Assembly: GCA_017461445.1 (NCBI GenBank) | Contig: JAFTXW010000013.1 | Coordinates: 48,311 to 112,310 of the forward strand | Source of the DNA: Oscillospiraceae bacterium | GTDB taxonomy: Bacteria > Bacillota > Clostridia > Oscillospirales > Oscillospiraceae | Direction of reading: 5' to 3' | Length of the DNA stretch: 64,000 nucleotides | Shown here: positions 28,559-37,277 of the stretch, in pieces | Position numbering within the stretch: the first letter of the stretch is position 1 | Layout: every line of letters begins with the position of its first letter | Position numbers and translations under genes: made by a program | The notes under the pieces: model-generated | Seen by the model: the letters and a program-made list of their open reading frames with translations, nothing else | The model's database searches: none | What the model was told of the DNA's origin: nothing

Positions 28559-31019
28559 ATTTGTACAGCCTTTCCTCCCGGTCAAGGATATCCGAAACGG
28601 CATCGTGGAGACCACGGATGGCCGGTATATCAAGATCCTTGAGATCGAACCCATCAACTTTATGCTCCGTTCTTCAGAGGAGCAGTACAATATCCTTTCA
28701 TCCTTTGCCAGCTGGCTGAAGATCTCACCCATGAAGCTGCAATTTAAGTCCATCACCAGAAAAGCGGACTCCGATAAGCATGTCGCTATGATCCGCAAGG
28801 AACTGGAAAAGGAGGATAATGAGCAGTGTAAGACCCTTAGTGAGGACTATATCCGGCTGATCAAAGATGTAGGATCCCGAGAAGCGCTTACCCGGCGCTT
28901 CTTTTTGATTTATCAGTATGAAGTCATTGGACGAAATGAGTCTGACGACTATTCTAAGATCTATGGTATGCTCATGACCGCAGAGCAGAATGCCAGAGCG
29001 TATTTCCTGCAGTGCGGCAACAGCATTGTCCAGCATAAGAACCCGGATGAAGCAACGGCGGAGATCCTCTATATGTTCTTCAACCGGCGTTCCTGTGTGG
29101 ATGAGCCCTTTGCCAGCCGGGTCAACCGTGTCATCGTGGATGCCATGGCAGCAAAAGGGAAGGTGATTGGTGTGGATCCGATCCCGCATATCCGGATGGC
29201 AAACTTCATTGCACCACGGGGCCTGGATCTCAGCCACAACAATTACTTCATCATGGACGGCAGATACTTCTGTATCTTGTACATCAAGGCCAATGGCTAT
29301 CCCAATACGGTCCGGGGCGGCTGGATGTCCAGCCTCATCAATGCAGGTGAGGGCGTGGATATCGATGTCCATTTGTCCCGTGAAAACCGGAGCAAAACTA
29401 TCGACAAGGTGGCTCAGCGGATCCGACTGAACCGCACCAAGCTGAAGGGACTGCAAGATACCAGTACGGACTATGAAGAACTGACCAACTCCATTCAGGC
29501 AGGCTATTTCATCAAGAACGGTATCGCCAATCATAATGAGGATCTGTTCTATATGTCGGTCTTTGTTACCATCTCCGCCAAGACCTATGAGGAACTTCTC
29601 TGGCGGAAGCAGCAGATGGTTGACATGCTGAAATCCATGGATATGTACCTCAGTGAGTGCCGTTTCCAGCAGGAAGCGGCATTTCGCTCTGTCATGCCGT
29701 TTCTGCAGATCAGCCCGAAGCTTCAGAAAAAGACCCAGCGCAACGTGCTGACCAGTGGCGCGGCATCCACCTATATGTTCACCAGCTTTGAGATGTCGGA
29801 TGACTCCGGTGTCTTGCTGGGTGTGAACCGTCACAATAACTCCCTTTGCATCGTTGATCTCTTCAATACGAAGATCAATAAGAATGCGAACCTGACTATG
29901 TGCGGTACCTCCGGTGCCGGTAAGACCTTTACGCTGCAGCTGCTGGCCCTTCGTATGAGAATGCGGGGCATCCAGTGCTATATCATTGCCCCCATCAAGG
30001 GGCACGAGTTCAAACGTGCCTGCAGCAAGATCGGCGGCGAGTTCATCAAGATCGCCCCTGGTTCTCCTCACTGCATCAATGTCATGGAGATCCGTCATAC
30101 CATCAGTCCAGAAATGGAACTGATCGATGAGGTGGACTACAACGACATGGATTCTATGCTGGCCAGAAAGATTCAGCAGCTGATGATCTTCTTCAGTTTG
30201 CTGATCCCGGATATGACCAATGAGGAAGAGCAGATGCTGGATGAGGCCCTGATAAAGACCTACAATGACTTCGGCATCAACCATGACAACAACTCGCTCT
30301 ATGCAGATAACACGGTATTTCCACCAAAAATGAAAAGGATGCCTATTCTGGGTGACCTACATAAGCATTTGTTGGAGAACCCGATGACTGCCAGAGTCGC
30401 TGCTATCGTCAGCCGTTTCGTTACCGGTTCTGCTCAGAGTTTCAACCGTCAGACCAATGTAGACTTGACCAACAAATACATTGTGCTGGATCTGTCAGAA
30501 CTGAAGGGCAAGCTTCTTCCCGTGGGCATGATGATTGCTCTGGATTATGTCTGGGACAACATCAAGGCTGACCGCACCAAAAAGAAAGCTATCATGATTG
30601 ATGAGATCTGGCAGCTCATCGGCGCCTCATCCAACAAGATGGCCGCTGAGTTTTGTCTGGAAATCTTCAAAATTATAAGGGGCTTCGGCGGCTCGGCAAT
30701 TGCCAGCACGCAGGATCTCTCTGATTTCTTCAGCTTGGAGGACGGTAAATATGGCCGAGCCATCATCAATAACTCCAAGAATAAGATCATTCTGAATCTG
30801 GAGCAGGATGAAGCCCAGTATGTCAAAGACGTTCTCAAGCTGACTCGAACAGAGGTTCGTTCCATTACCCAGTTTGAGCGTGGTGAGGCCCTGATCCACA
30901 GCAACAATAACAAGGTCCCAGTGGTTATTAAGGCGTCCAAGCAGGAGCAGGAAATGATCACCACAGACCGAGCGGAGCTGGAGGCGATTCTCCGGCAGCG
31001 CCAAAACAAAACCTCATAA
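28494..31019 (+). CDS. VirB4-type conjugation ATPase
   Basis: This is the motor ATPase of the type IV secretion system (841 aa). Walker A CGTSGAGKT is near residue 470 and Walker B KAIMIDEIWQLIG near residue 700. The N-terminal part is the CagE/TrbE/VirB domain. The start is taken as ATG 28494, because sequence upstream in this frame lies within the VirB3-like gene and looks non-coding. The last residues (LEAILRQRQ) are typical of the family. Confidence 0.93.
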   Translation: MTRSNSKNRVAKAKRKREEKLEFVQPFLPVKDIRNGIVETTDGRYIKILEIEPINFMLRSSEEQYNILSSFASWLKISPMKLQFKSITRKADSDKHVAMIRKELEKEDNEQCKTLSEDYIRLIKDVGSREALTRRFFLIYQYEVIGRNESDDYSKIYGMLMTAEQNARAYFLQCGNSIVQHKNPDEATAEILYMFFNRRSCVDEPFASRVNRVIVDAMAAKGKVIGVDPIPHIRMANFIAPRGLDLSHNNYFIMDGRYFCILYIKANGYPNTVRGGWMSSLINAGEGVDIDVHLSRENRSKTIDKVAQRIRLNRTKLKGLQDTSTDYEELTNSIQAGYFIKNGIANHNEDLFYMSVFVTISAKTYEELLWRKQQMVDMLKSMDMYLSECRFQQEAAFRSVMPFLQISPKLQKKTQRNVLTSGAASTYMFTSFEMSDDSGVLLGVNRHNNSLCIVDLFNTKINKNANLTMCGTSGAGKTFTLQLLALRMRMRGIQCYIIAPIKGHEFKRACSKIGGEFIKIAPGSPHCINVMEIRHTISPEMELIDEVDYNDMDSMLARKIQQLMIFFSLLIPDMTNEEEQMLDEALIKTYNDFGINHDNNSLYADNTVFPPKMKRMPILGDLHKHLLENPMTARVAAIVSRFVTGSAQSFNRQTNVDLTNKYIVLDLSELKGKLLPVGMMIALDYVWDNIKADRTKKKAIMIDEIWQLIGASSNKMAAEFCLEIFKIIRGFGGSAIASTQDLSDFFSLEDGKYGRAIINNSKNKIILNLEQDEAQYVKDVLKLTRTEVRSITQFERGEALIHSNNNKVPVVIKASKQEQEMITTDRAELEAILRQRQNKTS

Positions 31020-31024
31020 CCTTC

Positions 31025-31063
31025 GGCGAAATACGTATTTGACCCTCGAATGCGTATTTCGCC
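31025..31063 (+). repeat. Intercistronic hairpin without T-run
   Basis: GGCGAAATACG/CGTATTTCGCC is an 11-bp perfect inverted repeat just after the VirB4 stop. No T-tract follows, and it does not cover the RBS of the next gene. It may stabilise or process the mRNA. Confidence 0.6.
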
Positions 31064-31091
31064 CCAAATGAGTATAAAGGAGGAACACCAT

Positions 31092-31610
31092 ATGCCTCTC
31101 ATGGAGGATGAACAGCTCGTTCTGCGTTGGCTGAGCCAGTATGGTCCCTTGTCCAAAAACATCCTTCGCAGACTGCTTCATTATAAGAACACAGAAACCC
31201 GAGACCGAATTCTTTCTGGAATGCGGCGGCGCAGATATATCTATGAGATTCAGGGTGGAAAGTACTTCGCCGTTGATCGGTATGACAAACCTGTCCCCAA
31301 AATGCAGACTGCCCTCTGGGTTCTGCTGCAATTCATCAATCAGATTCAGCCTGACCATCATTATCAGGCATCCATCCCCTCTCAAATCTTTTTTCTGAAG
31401 GAAAAGATGCTCTATGAGATTTTGGTACTGAATCCAGACGAAGAACATTTGGTCCGGCTGCTGCAGCCGCAGAAAAACACCAAGTATATTCTTGTAGTGC
31501 CCAATATGGAAATGGCAGAAAGTCTTCAGTTACCCGATGCACCCTGTCTGTTCGCAACAGCCGAACCGACAGAAAAAGAAGAACCCAAGATCACATTTTA
31601 CTCCGTGTAA
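31092..31610 (+). CDS. DUF5697-like element protein
   Basis: This 172 aa protein begins with a winged-helix-like segment (LVLRWLSQYGPLSKNILRRLL, then GMRRRRYIYEIQGGKYF), as in DUF5697 proteins of Firmicutes conjugative elements (family name from memory). ATG 31092 lies eight bases after AAAGGAGG. Its function is unknown; DNA binding is possible. Confidence 0.6.
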   Translation: MPLMEDEQLVLRWLSQYGPLSKNILRRLLHYKNTETRDRILSGMRRRRYIYEIQGGKYFAVDRYDKPVPKMQTALWVLLQFINQIQPDHHYQASIPSQIFFLKEKMLYEILVLNPDEEHLVRLLQPQKNTKYILVVPNMEMAESLQLPDAPCLFATAEPTEKEEPKITFYSV

Positions 31611-31621
31611 GGAGGAACAGC

Positions 31622-32335
31622 ATGGCAAAAGACAAGCATGACTTTTTACATGGCTCCCAATCTGGGATTAACCTGCTTCATAAGCTGATTTCTGGAACAG
31701 AGAGATCGATGGAAGCATATCGTACCGGACAGATCCAAGAAGGTAATCAAATCGCCCTCCAAAATGCAGTGATAGCCGAACGGATCGCGGTGAGATACCG
31801 GGCTCTCCCAACCTTATACGGGCCTCTCTCTATCAGGAAGGAGGTATCCCGCATCGTTGCTGATGAGAATCCTGTAGAAATCGGCTATACCCAAGAAGGC
31901 TGGTTCTCGGTTCGCCTCCCTCATTTACTTCCCCGCAAGGAGCGTGAACGAAAAGGAGAGATCGGTTCCAACGAGTATTTACGCGGTATTTTACCTCCAG
32001 CACTGAACCGCTTTTTCAAGGGTAATCTTCCTACTCGTTTCGGTGATTGCGTCATCATCTTCCGTCACATCTACGACAAGGAACACCCTGAAAGAAAGAA
32101 GCGGGATCACGATAACATCGAGATCAACTTTGTAATTGACGCAATTGCCAACCATGTTATGAAGGATGACGGAGCGTTGGAATGCCGACATTACTACTGT
32201 AGTGCAGCAGGAATAGAAGAACGAACAGAAATTTACGTGGTTCCTGAGAACGAGTTTATCACGTGGTATCAGGCTGAGAAATACTTTCCAGATGAGGGGG
32301 TGACACTCCATGTACAGACCGTATTTCGGGCGTAA
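31622..32335 (+). CDS. DUF6100-like element protein
   Basis: This 237 aa soluble protein has a helical N-terminus and a later RKKRDHDNIEINFVIDAIAN segment, which resembles the acidic centre of DUF6100 and RusA-like proteins. DUF6100 proteins occur in this position of similar elements (from memory). Function unknown. It follows the previous gene by 11 bp with AAGGAGG. Confidence 0.55.
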   Translation: MAKDKHDFLHGSQSGINLLHKLISGTERSMEAYRTGQIQEGNQIALQNAVIAERIAVRYRALPTLYGPLSIRKEVSRIVADENPVEIGYTQEGWFSVRLPHLLPRKERERKGEIGSNEYLRGILPPALNRFFKGNLPTRFGDCVIIFRHIYDKEHPERKKRDHDNIEINFVIDAIANHVMKDDGALECRHYYCSAAGIEERTEIYVVPENEFITWYQAEKYFPDEGVTLHVQTVFRA

Positions 32336-32504
32336 AAAGTTATCCCAAAACAAGCTCAAATTCACTCCGAGACTTACCTACACATCCAAAAAAGAGAAAA
32401 ACCGTTGCAGCTCTAAGCAAATTCCCGTTCAAAACCGTTCCGATTTGGCCATACAGAGCAGGCATGGGGACGAAAATGCTACTAACCGGAGTGAGAAAAA
32501 ATGA
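32310..32504 (+). CDS. Small basic protein between overlapping genes
   Basis: This 64 aa Lys/Arg/Ser-rich ORF overlaps the previous gene by 26 bp and the next by 4 bp (ATGA). It fills the whole gap, which argues that it is translated. No domain is recognised, and no strong RBS is visible, so it may rely on coupling. Confidence 0.5.
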   Translation: MYRPYFGRKKLSQNKLKFTPRLTYTSKKEKNRCSSKQIPVQNRSDLAIQSRHGDENATNRSEKK

Positions 32505-33652
32505 CCACCATCGCTCCCAACGCCCACGTATATAAGCTTCTTACAATTCTATGCTATGTTGGAGAATATCCAATGCGTTCACTCCACCTTCTGGGAAGTA
32601 AAGAAGTATGGAGGAAACTCATTCTGAAGCATTCTCAGCAACAGGATTATCGCATCCCAAACAAGTCTGTCAGGGCTACCTGCAGACTCCTGATTGTGAC
32701 AGGAAAAGGCCAAAGTAAATCTGTCCGGATTTCCAAAGCGGGATTAGATCTATTTCAGCACGCAAATCCGGAAGCAGTTTTCTACTTCACCAACAATTAT
32801 TTTCGCCATAACCACGCTGGTGAGGCAAAACGGATTGACCGTTTTCATCGGGTTGCTGAAGCTGTTGCTGCTGTTCGTTTGGCTGGAATTGAGACTTGTC
32901 CTTTTCTACTTCCGGAATTGCAAATGTCCGCTATCAGGAAAATCGTCCCAGAGGATCCGTCCTTCTATATCAGCAAGGAGCTCAAATACTTCGGAGATGA
33001 CAATATCAATAAGATCAGCTTCTCCAGAGTAACAGGTGCACTCTTCTATCCTGGCGGATGCTATGCGGTATACAACAGCCGTGATTATCTGATGATATGG
33101 AACGGACGAGGTGAATACAAGGTACGTGACCACTTGACGAAAATAGCGAGAATGAATGCCGATACCGACGAGGTTACTTCTGCCATTCTTTTTGGCTCTG
33201 ATTATGGAATTGCCGTTGAAACACTACGATCTCTTTCCAACTACAGAAAACCGGAAAACAGATTTGACTCCATCTATGACTATCTCCATTTTCTCCCCTT
33301 AGACCCGTTTGGGATTCGTCTTCTCAAAATTCTGACCTTCCCAGACTGGAAAGAAAATCTCCTGGATCTGCTGTTTGACCCAGAAGACATAGCTGTCGAC
33401 ACAGGAACCTTTGAGTATGATGCACTTGAGAATGGAATCTATGTGATTTCCTTTCTGGACAGTGATATCGTCAGGCTGAATCGTTTTGCCGGCAGCACCA
33501 CCGGGATAGAAGAAAAAACTGCAGTGATCTGTTTTCCTGAACAGGTTGTTTTTGTGAGGAAAATCGTTGGTCCCAGAGTGAAAATAAAAACGGTAACTCT
33601 GGATATGGTTGAAGATGCCCTTGCTGATGAAGGATGTGATACCTATGAATGA
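32501..33652 (+). CDS. Conjugative element protein of unknown function, before VirD4
   Basis: I do not recognise this 383 aa soluble protein. It starts HVYKLLTILCYVGEYPMRSLHLLG, which looks like a winged helix similar to those of replication-relaxation proteins. A mixed alpha/beta body follows. It overlaps virD4 by 8 bp, so a role in recruiting DNA to the coupling protein is plausible (inference). Confidence 0.55.
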   Translation: MTTIAPNAHVYKLLTILCYVGEYPMRSLHLLGSKEVWRKLILKHSQQQDYRIPNKSVRATCRLLIVTGKGQSKSVRISKAGLDLFQHANPEAVFYFTNNYFRHNHAGEAKRIDRFHRVAEAVAAVRLAGIETCPFLLPELQMSAIRKIVPEDPSFYISKELKYFGDDNINKISFSRVTGALFYPGGCYAVYNSRDYLMIWNGRGEYKVRDHLTKIARMNADTDEVTSAILFGSDYGIAVETLRSLSNYRKPENRFDSIYDYLHFLPLDPFGIRLLKILTFPDWKENLLDLLFDPEDIAVDTGTFEYDALENGIYVISFLDSDIVRLNRFAGSTTGIEEKTAVICFPEQVVFVRKIVGPRVKIKTVTLDMVEDALADEGCDTYE

Positions 33653-35537
33653 GAAATCCAGAAAAATAGCAATTGCCGTTGCCTCAATCTTAGGATGCGG
33701 GGCACTTTTTTATTTAGGTGGCCTATTGGGTCAGGTGTTTGCAAACTACGATATCTGGATGAACTCCGGGGGTATGTGGGCGCAGACGCAAATGACCGCA
33801 CCAAACTGGAATCCCCTGATCTGCTTTTCCAACGCATTTACATGGAACGGTCTCAAAGGCATCGGCCTCATTGCAGGAGCCGGAGCTGCACTTATTATCT
33901 ACCTGAAAGTTCATGATCGCTTCTCTGCAAGTCAGTATGACCCCAGAGGCTTCACCAAAAGTAAATCCGGTGCCTACGGTACCGCGGACTGGATGACAGA
34001 AAAAGAACTGAAATCAGTCTTGGAGCTAACCACTCCTGAGAAGGCAACCGGCATGATCCTTGGCGAACAAAAAGGTCAAATCGTCTGCCTACCTGAAAAC
34101 ACCAGACTCAACCGACACTGTGCCATATTTGGTGCCAGCGGCACCATGAAATCACGCGCCATTATTCGCAATGCCATTTTTTCTATTATCCGCCGAGGTG
34201 AATCAGCACTGATCGCAGACCCCAAAAGCGAAATGTACAGCGATACCGCTGAGCTTTTCCGACGCAATGGCTATGAGGTCAAGGTTTTGAATCTGGTAGA
34301 TCCCATGCATGGTGATTCATGGAACTGCATGTCCGACCTGAATGGTAATACCATGATGGCACAGGTGCTGACCAACGTTATTATCGGCAATACCAGTAAC
34401 GGGAAAGGTGATCACTTCTGGGATAATGGCGAGGCGAACTTGTTGAAGGCACTGGTCCTCTATACCGAATTTGATCAAAGCCTGCCTCCGGAGCGTAAGA
34501 ATTTGGCCTATGTCTATCAGCTTCTGACCAACAATACCGAAAAAACTCTTTCGCTCATGTTTGAACAGCTACCGACGGAACATCCGGCGCAGGCACCATA
34601 CAAACTGTTCTCTCAGTCCAGCGACACGGTTAAGTCCGGTATTATTCTGGGATTGGGCACCCGGCTTCAGGTTCTCCAAAATGAAGCAGTAAAACAGCTT
34701 GTATCCTATTCCGACATCGATCTCACTGCCCCAGGCAGCCATAAATGTGCCTACTACATCATTCTCAGCGATCAGGAAACATCTATGGCATTTCTATCCT
34801 CGCTATTCTTTTCCTTTCTATTCATCAAACTGACTCGCTTTGCTGATACATCACCAGAGGGGCGGTGTCCGGTTCCCGTCAATCTGATCCTGGACGAATT
34901 TAATAATATCGGCCGAATCGGTGGTGCGCCGGATGGTTCGGATTTTTGCCGTTCTCTCAGTGTGATCCGCTCCCGCGATATTCGTGTGATGATCGCTGTG
35001 CAAAGCCTTGGCCAGCTTCAGAACCGTTATCCCAATAACCTCTGGGCCGAAATCATAGGTAATTGTGATCTCCAGCTAATGCTGGGTTGTACAGATGATG
35101 TAACCGCCGGGTACATTTCGGACCGTAGCGGAGACATGTGCATCGTTGTCGATTCCACTATGACCGTAAAGAAAACGGTTGCCGTTGCTCAGGTGATTCC
35201 CCAATATCGGGAAACCCAGGGCCAAGGCAAGCGAAAGCTCCTTACGCCTGATGAGGTACTGAGGCTTCCGCATGAAGAAATGCTGGTGATCATCCGGGGC
35301 CAGAAAATGCTGAAGCTCAACAAGTTCGACTATACCCGCCATCCCATGTCCAAGGATATGATACGGACTTCCATTTTGGATTATCGTCCTCAGATTCGGT
35401 ACAGTCCCATCTTCCAGACAGAAACATCACCCAAACCAGCATCTACTTCAGCAAAGAAACCCCGGCGGGAATCACGCGGCAGAAAGCTGAATCCTGTAGA
35501 AAGTCAACCCAATGATTTTCTTAATTCTGATACTTAA
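33645..35537 (+). CDS. VirD4/TraG-type coupling protein
   Basis: This ATPase delivers the relaxosome to the transfer channel (630 aa). Two N-terminal membrane helices (residues 8-30 and 68-88) are followed by the ATPase domain. The P-loop FGASGTMKS (near residue 163) has Met where Gly is usual, which I recall as typical of this Firmicutes VirD4 subfamily. The Walker B-type NLILDEFNNIG is near residue 420. ATG 33645 is preferred to an upstream in-frame start inside the previous gene. Confidence 0.92.
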   Translation: MNEKSRKIAIAVASILGCGALFYLGGLLGQVFANYDIWMNSGGMWAQTQMTAPNWNPLICFSNAFTWNGLKGIGLIAGAGAALIIYLKVHDRFSASQYDPRGFTKSKSGAYGTADWMTEKELKSVLELTTPEKATGMILGEQKGQIVCLPENTRLNRHCAIFGASGTMKSRAIIRNAIFSIIRRGESALIADPKSEMYSDTAELFRRNGYEVKVLNLVDPMHGDSWNCMSDLNGNTMMAQVLTNVIIGNTSNGKGDHFWDNGEANLLKALVLYTEFDQSLPPERKNLAYVYQLLTNNTEKTLSLMFEQLPTEHPAQAPYKLFSQSSDTVKSGIILGLGTRLQVLQNEAVKQLVSYSDIDLTAPGSHKCAYYIILSDQETSMAFLSSLFFSFLFIKLTRFADTSPEGRCPVPVNLILDEFNNIGRIGGAPDGSDFCRSLSVIRSRDIRVMIAVQSLGQLQNRYPNNLWAEIIGNCDLQLMLGCTDDVTAGYISDRSGDMCIVVDSTMTVKKTVAVAQVIPQYRETQGQGKRKLLTPDEVLRLPHEEMLVIIRGQKMLKLNKFDYTRHPMSKDMIRTSILDYRPQIRYSPIFQTETSPKPASTSAKKPRRESRGRKLNPVESQPNDFLNSDT

Positions 35538-35555
35538 GCAAAAGGAGGAATCATT

Positions 35556-36737
35556 TTGCCCAACATCCCCAATAGCATACCCCCTGATGATATGCTTCCA
35601 ACCACCAATGCAGTATTACCCCAAACTGATCCGAATCAGGCACCGGTCAGTTCTCCTTCCGAAGGCGGACCTGCAGTTAGCACTGACAACACCCAAACTG
35701 ATTCTGAAATGAAAGTCTCTGCCCGCAAACCGGTTTCGCCGACCCAGATACTGAATCTGTCCCGAAATACCAGAAGCACTATGAAGACGGATCCTGCTCA
35801 GCAGTTATCTGCGAATAGCAACAGGACGATGATACCCATTCCCAATATGGATATTCTGTCCATCGATGACGAGCTGGGAGTCCAGACCGAATTTGAAAAA
35901 GCCAAGGATAAATTCTTGGATCTGATTGAATCCTTGAAAACAGGGCGCTACCTGACAGATACCATTCAAGGTGTCGAAAAACATTCCGGTCTGGGTGAAC
36001 CCCATGCAATCATTTTCCACGGGGATTATAAGGTCGTGATCATGGCCTCCATGATCGTTAACCTCCCCAGAAACCTGCGGGACCAGGAACCCAACGACAT
36101 TTACCATTATCTTCTTACCAAGAGAATCGGTGCTGAAATTGATTATGTCGTCAAAGGCATCGATCAGAATACCGGTCTTGCTGTTGCCAGCCGAAAGGAA
36201 GCTATGAACACCAAGCGCAGGCACTACTACCTGAACCTCACCAGAGAGGGAACCTATCGCATCTATGAAGGTGTTGTCTGCGAAGCCCGCGTAACCTCTG
36301 TTATTCCGGATGGTATTTTTGCAGAGATCTTCGGCATTGATGTTTATATCCCGCTCCGGGAATTGAGCTACCTCCGCCTAAGCGATGCCATGGGCTATTT
36401 TGAGCCCGGTGACCGTGTGCTGGTCAAGATCACTTCTCTTGACAGGAGCGATGAAAATAACATTCGCATCAGTGCCTCCGTAAAACAGGTTGCTGCGAAT
36501 CCGATTGCCAAAGCCCTTGAAAAGGTTGAAGTGGAAAGCAACTATGCCGGGACCGTATCAATGGCAGATGAAAATGGCATATTCGTAAAGCTCGACATCG
36601 GTGCGGATTGCAGATGTCCTTACCCTCATCGTACCCGTCCCCCGAAAGGTGCCCGGGTAATCGTAAAGATCGCTGGTGTTGATAAGGAGAGGCAGTTCAT
36701 TTGGGGAAATATCCACTATGTGACGTTACCAAAATAA
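35556..36737 (+). CDS. S1 RNA-binding domain protein of the element
   Basis: This 393 aa protein starts at TTG 35556, seven bases after GGAGG. A low-complexity N-terminal 90 residues leads into an alpha/beta region, then an S1-like OB domain near residues 240-310 (GVVCEARVTSVIPDGIFAEI, then GDRVLVKITSLD) and a second OB-like segment to the C-terminus. It is probably an RNA- or ssDNA-binding accessory protein, located right after virD4. Confidence 0.72.
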   Translation: MPNIPNSIPPDDMLPTTNAVLPQTDPNQAPVSSPSEGGPAVSTDNTQTDSEMKVSARKPVSPTQILNLSRNTRSTMKTDPAQQLSANSNRTMIPIPNMDILSIDDELGVQTEFEKAKDKFLDLIESLKTGRYLTDTIQGVEKHSGLGEPHAIIFHGDYKVVIMASMIVNLPRNLRDQEPNDIYHYLLTKRIGAEIDYVVKGIDQNTGLAVASRKEAMNTKRRHYYLNLTREGTYRIYEGVVCEARVTSVIPDGIFAEIFGIDVYIPLRELSYLRLSDAMGYFEPGDRVLVKITSLDRSDENNIRISASVKQVAANPIAKALEKVEVESNYAGTVSMADENGIFVKLDIGADCRCPYPHRTRPPKGARVIVKIAGVDKERQFIWGNIHYVTLPK

Positions 36738-36757
36738 CGCAGAAAGAAGGAATACCC

Positions 36758-37186
36758 ATGATATCGTTCGAATTAACACGTGACGAAATAATCCGGCGAA
36801 AAAAGCTGTCGGACACTACCCGCAAGATGGTCTGCAATCTGCTGGATGTTGTCGCAGAGGACGACACCTCAATCATGACCGTTTACCGTGACTTTTATCT
36901 TCAGATCAGCTTTTCCGAAGTACATCCACTGATGGTGTTTTACATGGCCAAGCAGTTGGACCATGCAGCACCTATCCACGACGACCTATTCAACGATATG
37001 AATCAGCGAAGTGTTTTGGGAAGTCACTCAGTAAACGCAAATATCGGATGCTATAACTACCGTGCAACTCACTGGCTTGAATCCGAGATCTCGCAAACCA
37101 GATTCTTTGAGATTCTGGATCGCTGTATCGATGAAGCAGCCCGGGAGTTTCTGGCCATCACCCACTACGCAGAACGTTCTGATTAA
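36758..37186 (+). CDS. Hypothetical element protein
   Basis: This 142 aa acidic protein is mostly helical (TRDEIIRRKKLSDTTRKMVCN at the start). ATG 36758 follows AGAAGG. No domain is recognised. It lies between the S1-domain gene and the pilus island. Confidence 0.55.
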   Translation: MISFELTRDEIIRRKKLSDTTRKMVCNLLDVVAEDDTSIMTVYRDFYLQISFSEVHPLMVFYMAKQLDHAAPIHDDLFNDMNQRSVLGSHSVNANIGCYNYRATHWLESEISQTRFFEILDRCIDEAAREFLAITHYAERSD

Positions 37187-37217
37187 CCGAAACCAGATCT
37201 ATGTAAAGCAAGAAAAC

Positions 37218-37248
37218 AGGCTCCTGCAATCATGGCAGGGGCCTTTTT
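37218..37248 (+). terminator. Terminator-like hairpin before the adhesin gene
   Basis: AGGCTCCTGC/GCAGGGGCCT (one G-T pair) with a 7-base loop is followed by TTTTTCT. Confidence 0.82.
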
Positions 37249-37277
37249 CTATAAACTTTGAAAGGAAGTCGATACCC

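Noticed and set aside
32501-33652. Relaxase
   Set aside because: No HUH histidine cluster or catalytic Tyr context was found; no relaxase was recognised anywhere in the window.
33645-35537. Defective VirD4 because of Met in the P-loop
   Set aside because: GASGTMKS-type loops are, from memory, common in this Firmicutes VirD4 subfamily, and the rest of the ATPase is intact.
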